64,000 bases of DNA. Origin: an uncultured Lachnospiraceae bacterium (lineage in GTDB: Bacteria; Bacillota; Clostridia; Lachnospirales; Lachnospiraceae). Below the pieces are notes generated by a model. It was not told where the DNA came from, did not search any database, and was given only the letters and a program-made list of their open reading frames with translations. Where the stretch lies: NCBI GenBank assembly GCA_910578345.1, contig CAJTRA010000001.1:354115-418114 (forward strand). Direction: 5' to 3'. A program made the position numbers and the translations under genes. Below, one piece after another: positions 59,463 to 64,000 of this stretch. Numbering within the stretch: position 1 is the stretch's first letter; each line of letters opens with the position of its first letter.

Positions 59463-60503
59463 CACTTCCACAAGCTTATGACCTGCCGCTTTGAGGAGTC
59501 TGTTCATAATCGCCTGTCCGATCCCGGAATCATCAAATGCCTCCGCATAGATCACCTCGACATCCTCATCATCGAATTCTCTCAAGATGCGGTAAAGTTC
59601 TCTGGCCACCGCCTCTTCGTCTTCCCTGCATCCCACGCTCTTACACACATCCGCATCATACCGGCGGACCGTAGCATCCGTCCCTATAACACCCGTTTTT
59701 TTGTTCCCGCTCTTTTCACACTGTGCATTGATATATGCCAGCACTTTTTCTTCCACGCCTTTTACGATCGTAAGGTCTCCCTTAGGAGCATAATGTCTGT
59801 ACTTCATGCCCGGCGCCCTGGGCGCTTGTCCAGAATCGTCTCTCATAAGAGTGCTGTCTTCTTCTATCTCAGGAAGCACTTCCAGCAGATCCTGTCTCGT
59901 GACATATCCAGGGCGCAGAACCATAGGCTTGTCCGAGGTCAGATCGACGATCGTAGATTCCAGCCCGATCTTCACGTCACCGCCATCTATGATCATCTCG
60001 ACCCGTCCCTCAAGATCCTGTGCCACATACTTGGCTAACGTAGGACTGGGTCTGCCGGAACGGTTAGCGCTGGGAGCCGCCACATACCCCCCTGCCGCCC
60101 GGATTAATTCCCTGGCAATCCGGTTTCCCGGCATCCGTATGGCTACCGTGTCCAGTCCTCCTGTAGTTTCATAAGGAACAAGATCTGATTTATACAAAAT
60201 CATTGTAAGCGGACCAGGCCAGAACTTCTCTGCCAGTTTCCGCGCATTCTCCGGTATCTCCCTCACAATCGGCGCAAGCGCCCCAAACTCTGCGATATGG
60301 ACAATCAGCGGATTATCCGACGGCCTTCCCTTCGCCGCATATATTTTCTTAGACGACAATGGATTCAGCGCATCGCCGCCCAATCCATATACTGTCTCTG
60401 TCGGAAAAGCGACAAGTCCGCCTGCTTTCAGAATTGCTCCCGCTTCCTGGATCAACGCCCCGTCGATGTGTCCTTCCTTTATCTTGACGATCTTCGTATC
60501 CAC
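59457..60503 (-). CDS. sua5: L-threonylcarbamoyladenylate synthase (Sua5 type)
   Basis: Forms threonylcarbamoyl-AMP for t6A in tRNA. A 348-residue protein with the YrdC domain (GGLVAFPTETVYGLGGDA, KGRPSDNPLIVHI, SANRSGRPSPT) and a C-terminal Sua5 domain (PGMKYRHYAPKGDL). Start is GTG 60503. It lies between cwlD and rpiB, a frequent clostridial neighbourhood. Confidence 0.94.
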   Translation of the reverse strand: MDTKIVKIKEGHIDGALIQEAGAILKAGGLVAFPTETVYGLGGDALNPLSSKKIYAAKGRPSDNPLIVHIAEFGALAPIVREIPENARKLAEKFWPGPLTMILYKSDLVPYETTGGLDTVAIRMPGNRIARELIRAAGGYVAAPSANRSGRPSPTLAKYVAQDLEGRVEMIIDGGDVKIGLESTIVDLTSDKPMVLRPGYVTRQDLLEVLPEIEEDSTLMRDDSGQAPRAPGMKYRHYAPKGDLTIVKGVEEKVLAYINAQCEKSGNKKTGVIGTDATVRRYDADVCKSVGCREDEEAVARELYRILREFDDEDVEVIYAEAFDDSGIGQAIMNRLLKAAGHKLVEVF

Positions 60504-60520
60504 GACCTTCTCTGACTCCT

Positions 60521-61246
60521 TTACTGCGCCTCATTAAGATACTGCATGACCGCCATATGGATCGCCCATGCCACTTTCTCCTGATAGTGATCGGAAGCCA
60601 GCTTCTGTGCCTCCTCATAATTGGATAGAAACCCGCACTCCACGATCACAATCGGCGTAGATGTTTTCTTCAACAAGTAGTAACTGTCATTCGCCTTAGC
60701 CTGTCTTGCGTTCTCCCGGTCCAGTTCCAGCGCCATCACCTGCTGGATCCGTTCTGCCAGTTCTTTGCTCTTCTCACTGTTCGCATAATAGAAGACCTGC
60801 GCGCCGTGCACATACTCCTCATGATAGCTGTTCTGATGGATACTGACCGTCAGTGCCGGCTGCCGCTCCTCAATCAGCGCTACCCTATTCTTCATATCCT
60901 GCACTTTCTTATTGGATGCATTCTCATCATACAGCCCGGAATCGGAATCTCTGGTCAATACCGCATCCACATCCTGCTGCAGCAGAAACTTCTGCAGTTT
61001 CTTCGCGATCACAAGATTAATATCTTTCTCCAGACTTCCGTCAACACTCACCTTACCCGGATCTGCTCCGCCGTGCCCTGCATCGATCACCACACATAGC
61101 CGTTCTTTCCCCGGCATTCCCTCCACCTGTCCCGAAGAGGCTAACCTTGCGCCTCCGCGTACAATAAAACAAGCAGAAACGAACATCAAAACAAGCAGTA
61201 CGGCTCTCACAAGCCGTTCGTATTCCTCCGGCCCTCTTTTCTTCAT
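60521..61246 (-). CDS. cwlD: N-acetylmuramoyl-L-alanine amidase, CwlD type
   Basis: A 241-residue zinc amidase with one N-terminal membrane anchor (about 13-33). Zinc ligands and catalytic residues: DAGHGGADPG, LEKDINL, SIHQNSYHEE and VECGFLSN. Size and architecture match the germination-specific CwlD, which removes stem peptides to make muramic-lactam in spore cortex. A general amidase role cannot be excluded. It precedes sua5 by 17 bases. Confidence 0.88.
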   Translation of the reverse strand: MKKRGPEEYERLVRAVLLVLMFVSACFIVRGGARLASSGQVEGMPGKERLCVVIDAGHGGADPGKVSVDGSLEKDINLVIAKKLQKFLLQQDVDAVLTRDSDSGLYDENASNKKVQDMKNRVALIEERQPALTVSIHQNSYHEEYVHGAQVFYYANSEKSKELAERIQQVMALELDRENARQAKANDSYYLLKKTSTPIVIVECGFLSNYEEAQKLASDHYQEKVAWAIHMAVMQYLNEAQ

Positions 61247-61313
61247 ATCCCATTCCTAACAATGCTGCCTTTCTAAATGCATATGAAGAAATCTTTCAAA
61301 AAATGCTATCGGA

Positions 61314-63005
61314 TCATTGTTCCATATATTCTGCGATCACATCCCAGATCGACTCTGACGCAAAGGCAAGCTGCCACTCCGCCACTCCGGCAATGCCATA
61401 TTTATTCATAATATTTAGTTTCACGCGGATAGACTCCTCATCTTCCATCCATACCTGATAATAGCTGTCGCCTGACTGATACTCTCCATAATTCTGACAG
61501 GTAGTCTCATCCCAGGTCGTAGTGATCCCATGATCTGCAAGATACTGCTTCGCCGCATCCATACCCACTGCCTGGCTGTCAACTGTTGTGCCTTTCGTCT
61601 CCCATATTCTTGTATAGAAAGGCACCGCATTGATTACCTTATCCGCAGGTACTTGTGCAACCGTATCCGCTATCCCTTTCTCCACGAAATCGATGGATGC
61701 CACCGATCCGGCAGTCTTGCTGCCTTTATAATGCTCGTCATAGCCCATGATGATAACATAATCTGCTACCACCCCTTGTTCTTCTCTGTCGTAATGATCG
61801 GTATACCCCATCGGCACATAATTATCCACTGACAGCACGATCCCATGAGCCCTACAGGGAATCGACAATTCCCTGATAAATTCGATAAAAGGTTCTCCGG
61901 CATCCAGACTGATATTTTCAAAATCGATATTGATACCGTCAAGCTGGTAGGCAAGCGCCGTATCGATCAACCCGTCGATCAGGTGCTTTCTGGTGCTAAA
62001 GCCTGCCAGAACCTCATAAGTATCGATCCCTTCCTGTGTAAAATTATCGATCAGCCCCCAGACTTCCAGCCCCATATCATGCGCGGTGTCCACATAATCC
62101 TGTGAAGCCAGACTCGTGAAATTCCCGGCATTATCACTAAGCGCAAACCAGGTAGGAGAAACCACATTGACGCTCCTCGCCGTCTGCATCAGCGGCACAA
62201 GCGTATCGTTGCCTGCCATGCCGGCCACCACATGCCATGCCAGATTGATCTTATGATCCCGCGTATTCGATTCATAAACCGGCTCCGCGTAATCTGTCAC
62301 CGGAGTCGGCTCCATTGTCGTCTGCTCGCTCAGCCGCTTATTCTCCACGTAACCGATAAAAGCATCCTGCGTCTTGACCTTACTCCAGTTCTCCATCTCT
62401 TCCAGGACAATCACTTCCGTCCCCTTCGGAACATCTGTCAGAATATCACTCTTGACGCCTCCCTGATAGCGCACCTGCGTATCCTTTAAAATCGTTGCCG
62501 TCTGGCGCGGATTCCACTCCGTATAGACCTGCATACGATATGGATCCGTATACAGGGTATAAGAGAAGTTGGCATATTCCTTTACAAAATCCGCCGCTAC
62601 ATACAGCACATCGCCCTCATATCTGGCGATGACATAATCTCTGGTACTGCCGTCCCCGCCCAAAGACACCGTATTCTCGCCAATCAAAGCTGAAACAATC
62701 GCGTCAGGCAGCGTATACAGCAGAAAACCTTCCTTCTTGTCTTCAAAAAATCTATCATTAAAATATTTGTGTACCGTTGCAAGATCAAAATAACAGACAC
62801 CGTCTATCAATTTCGCATGTTCTTCGATCCGCTCATCCTGCAGAATGATCGGGACATCCCCTTCTCCCCTGACTCCAAAATACTCTGTCAGATCCGCACG
62901 ATCCTTGGAATAGGAATACTTCTCTAACAGCCTGACTCCCAGGGCTGCTCCCCCGATCAGGACTATGAGAACGACCGCAATGATTACCGGAATTATCTTC
63001 TTCAT
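61314..63005 (-). CDS. GH18-family glycosidase-like protein with SH3-like domain, membrane anchored
   Basis: A 563-residue protein with N-terminal membrane helix (about 4-24), a stalk domain of the copper-amine-oxidase-N type (about 40-160), an SH3-like domain (about 165-230; VKSDILTDVPKGTEVIVLEE) and a GH18 barrel with LDGINIDFEN, which has the DxxDxDxE catalytic pattern. Spore germination proteins such as YaaH/SleL share this barrel, so a cortex-fragment N-acetylglucosaminidase is likely. Start at ATG 63005 with AAAGGAG. It precedes cwlD by 67 bases; both would act on spore cortex. Confidence 0.87.
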   Translation of the reverse strand: MKKIIPVIIAVVLIVLIGGAALGVRLLEKYSYSKDRADLTEYFGVRGEGDVPIILQDERIEEHAKLIDGVCYFDLATVHKYFNDRFFEDKKEGFLLYTLPDAIVSALIGENTVSLGGDGSTRDYVIARYEGDVLYVAADFVKEYANFSYTLYTDPYRMQVYTEWNPRQTATILKDTQVRYQGGVKSDILTDVPKGTEVIVLEEMENWSKVKTQDAFIGYVENKRLSEQTTMEPTPVTDYAEPVYESNTRDHKINLAWHVVAGMAGNDTLVPLMQTARSVNVVSPTWFALSDNAGNFTSLASQDYVDTAHDMGLEVWGLIDNFTQEGIDTYEVLAGFSTRKHLIDGLIDTALAYQLDGINIDFENISLDAGEPFIEFIRELSIPCRAHGIVLSVDNYVPMGYTDHYDREEQGVVADYVIIMGYDEHYKGSKTAGSVASIDFVEKGIADTVAQVPADKVINAVPFYTRIWETKGTTVDSQAVGMDAAKQYLADHGITTTWDETTCQNYGEYQSGDSYYQVWMEDEESIRVKLNIMNKYGIAGVAEWQLAFASESIWDVIAEYMEQ

Positions 63006-63031
63006 GCACAAACTCCTTTCTGACCGTCCTA

Positions 63032-63060
63032 ATTATAGCAAACTATTTCTTTGCAGTCAT
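63032..63060 (-). promoter_or_regulatory. Promoter of the GH18-cwlD-sua5 run
   Basis: Minus strand: ATGACT (63060-63055), 17 bases, TATAAT (63037-63032), 26 bases before the start codon. Confidence 0.68.
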
Positions 63061-63109
63061 CATTATTTTGACAATTTTCGGCAAGAAAATATTTTCGTCC
63101 TATGATATG

Positions 63110-63148
63110 AAAAGTCCCGGACCGTACAGGAAATCGCACGGTCCGGGA
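63110..63148 (-). terminator. GC-rich hairpin, terminator-like on the minus strand
   Basis: TCCCGGACCGT pairs with ACGGTCCGGGA (11 bp) around 12 bases. TTTTCAT follows on the minus strand. No minus-strand gene upstream was found, so its transcript is unknown. Confidence 0.5.
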
Positions 63149-63201
63149 TCGTGTCATGATCCTCAGCATTCCCCTCCTATCCTCTGACTGATCCCAGACT
63201 T

Positions 63202-63257
63202 GATCTTAAGTGGAAGAACAGTGACACAAAGTGGGAGCTTCCCGTCCTATTAAGATC
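63202..63257. repeat. Inverted repeat with possible IS200/IS605 end remnant
   Basis: GATCTTAA (63202-63209) and TTAAGATC (63250-63257) enclose 40 bases that include GTGGGAGCTTCCC with an internal GGGAGCTTCCC palindrome. IS200/IS605 right ends often carry GTGGGAG-type sequences, but no transposase or TnpB is present. Confidence 0.25.
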
Positions 63258-63693
63258 CATACCCTTCTTACGATCCGTCCTGCCGTATTTGAAAGGCAAA
63301 ATCTATGTTTTCCTTAAAATTTAGTCTGCCAAAAAGAGCATTGTGATATACTAACAGCATAAGATATATAGAGCGCCGAATGATTTCCAAGATATCCCAG
63401 ACATGCAAAAATATATAAAATAACTGTATAACCTACTCATTCCTTGTGAATTATAATTGTGAAATATGGAAGGAAACAAGATATGGTTCACGACCAGGCA
63501 CGCTGCCTATAAGACTCTCTCCGTACTATAGGAAGCTGGAGAGATAGATGTTATTTATGAAATTTACACTTGCTGCCTCCTCTCGTTGCTGACTATCCGG
63601 AGACATCTTGTAGTTTAATTATAGGCATAATATGACAAAAAAGCAAGTAATTTCTAAAATTATTAAAAATTTTTAAACACTTTATGCACACTA

Positions 63694-63722
63694 TTGACTA
63701 AAATTGGCGTAAAGTATAAGAT
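63694..63722 (+). promoter_or_regulatory. Promoter of mecA
   Basis: TTGACT (63694-63699), 17 bases, TAAGAT (63717-63722). The leader is about 112 bases and ends in a GATG/CATC hairpin over the AGGA ribosome site. Confidence 0.6.
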
Positions 63723-63840
63723 ACAGATAATCACCGGAACGTGTGACACAGATGCCCTAAACACGCGCTTTGGACCACTGTACAACAGATAAGGGCAGGA
63801 TAGATTTAGATTATATAAGCAAGAAGGATGTGAACATCTT

Positions 63841-64000
63841 ATGAAAATAGAAAAAGTAAATGAGCACCAGATCCGCTGCACTCTTACAAGAGAGGATCTG
63901 GCTACCCGTGAGCTGAAGATCAGCGAACTCGCCTATGGCACAGAGAAAGCGAAGACACTGTTCCGCGATATGATGCGTCAGGCATCCTACGAGTGCGGTT
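63841..64000 (+). CDS. mecA: Adaptor protein MecA, 5' part
   Basis: The frame from ATG 63841 reads MKIEKVNEHQIRCTLTREDL, then LKISELAYGTEKAKTLFRDMMRQASYECG, to the window edge (53 residues). This is the N-terminal substrate-binding domain of MecA, which delivers proteins to ClpC-ClpP; it regulates competence and other targets in Bacillus. Clostridial homologues have this same opening. The C-terminal ClpC-binding domain is beyond the window. Confidence 0.85.
   Translation, partial: MKIEKVNEHQIRCTLTREDLATRELKISELAYGTEKAKTLFRDMMRQASYECG

Larger units (their letters stand above)
63061..63840. other. 780-base intergenic region, no protein gene seen
   Basis: Contents noted: a GC-rich hairpin (63110-63148), an inverted repeat enclosing an IS200/IS605-like end sequence (63202-63257), a possible plus-strand extended -10 TGATATACT (63344-63352), and the mecA promoter (63694-63722). 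The remaining sequence is AT-rich without a credible reading frame. A small RNA starting near 63359 is possible but nothing proves it. Confidence 0.45.

Noticed and set aside
63663..63881. Minus-strand frame of 72 codons before mecA
   Set aside because: It overlaps the mecA promoter and start in antisense, with no ribosome site and AT-biased composition.
1..64000. tRNA, rRNA, CRISPR or prophage features
   Set aside because: No TPsiC-like GTTCGAATC segments in cloverleaf context, no spaced direct repeats of CRISPR type and no phage structural genes were found by eye.

Overview
The window reads as chromosomal DNA of a spore-forming, anaerobic member of the Firmicutes, most likely Lachnospiraceae. 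Supporting signs are spoVT, spoVG, cwlD and a SleB-type hydrolase for sporulation, the paired glgC/glgD subunits, DnaD/DnaC helicase-loading proteins, a MecA start, strong AGGAGG ribosome sites and sigma-A promoters of TTGACA-17-TATAAT type. No rRNA, tRNA, CRISPR array, prophage or intact insertion sequence was seen. Most genes are on the minus strand.

Layout. 1-556 is the 5' part of a PseB-like sugar dehydratase. 636-10592 (minus) is a tetrapyrrole block, hemA-sirC-hemC-cobA/hemD-hemB-hemL. It has the siroheme steps and none of the later haem steps. It lies downstream of an 861-residue fusion (CoA-disulfide-reductase-like, rhodanese, siroheme sulfite/nitrite reductase, two 4Fe-4S) that would use the siroheme. 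A divergent AraC/GyrI-like regulator follows. 11927-19086 (minus) is a five-gene peptide-type ABC importer with an M20 amidohydrolase. 19352-25522 holds a C39-like peptidase, spoVT, a broken nucleoside phosphorylase, and a hydrolase-murF-ddl wall operon. 25935-34393 (minus) holds glgC-glgD, spoVG, pth, mfd and a cysteine desulfurase. 34795-40417 (plus) holds murC, a cluster of DnaA-box-like sites, dnaD-dnaC-prs, and queT behind a class I preQ1 riboswitch. 40463-46433 holds a membrane XRE regulator, a HAD phosphatase, a large anchored protein with a degenerate C39-like end, and a methyltransferase. 46623-49151 is an InlB-repeat surface protein. 49218-56835 (minus) is a complete F-ATP synthase operon whose c subunit has the Na+-binding residues. 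57120-63005 holds a DUF402 protein, a coiled-coil SleB hydrolase, rpiB, sua5, cwlD and a GH18 protein. mecA begins at 63841.

The most unusual signal is a family of 60-nt imperfect palindromes placed directly after stop codons in three intercistronic gaps: after the siroheme reductase (7510-7569), after atpG (51160-51219, with a second tandem copy to 51276), and after atpE (54893-54952). The three full copies align without gaps. They share a three-stem layout, a 3-nt AAG bulge and an A-rich loop ending in AC. They differ by paired substitutions that keep the stems, and each is followed in the transcript by a second hairpin. This covariation points to a selected RNA (or single-stranded DNA) structure. 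Two loci cut the ATP synthase operon after the c-subunit gene and between gamma and beta, where subunit dosage changes.

These calls come from reading the sequence and knowledge of the families. No database search was run. Starts were moved from the longest frame wherever a ribosome site or promoter favoured an internal codon.
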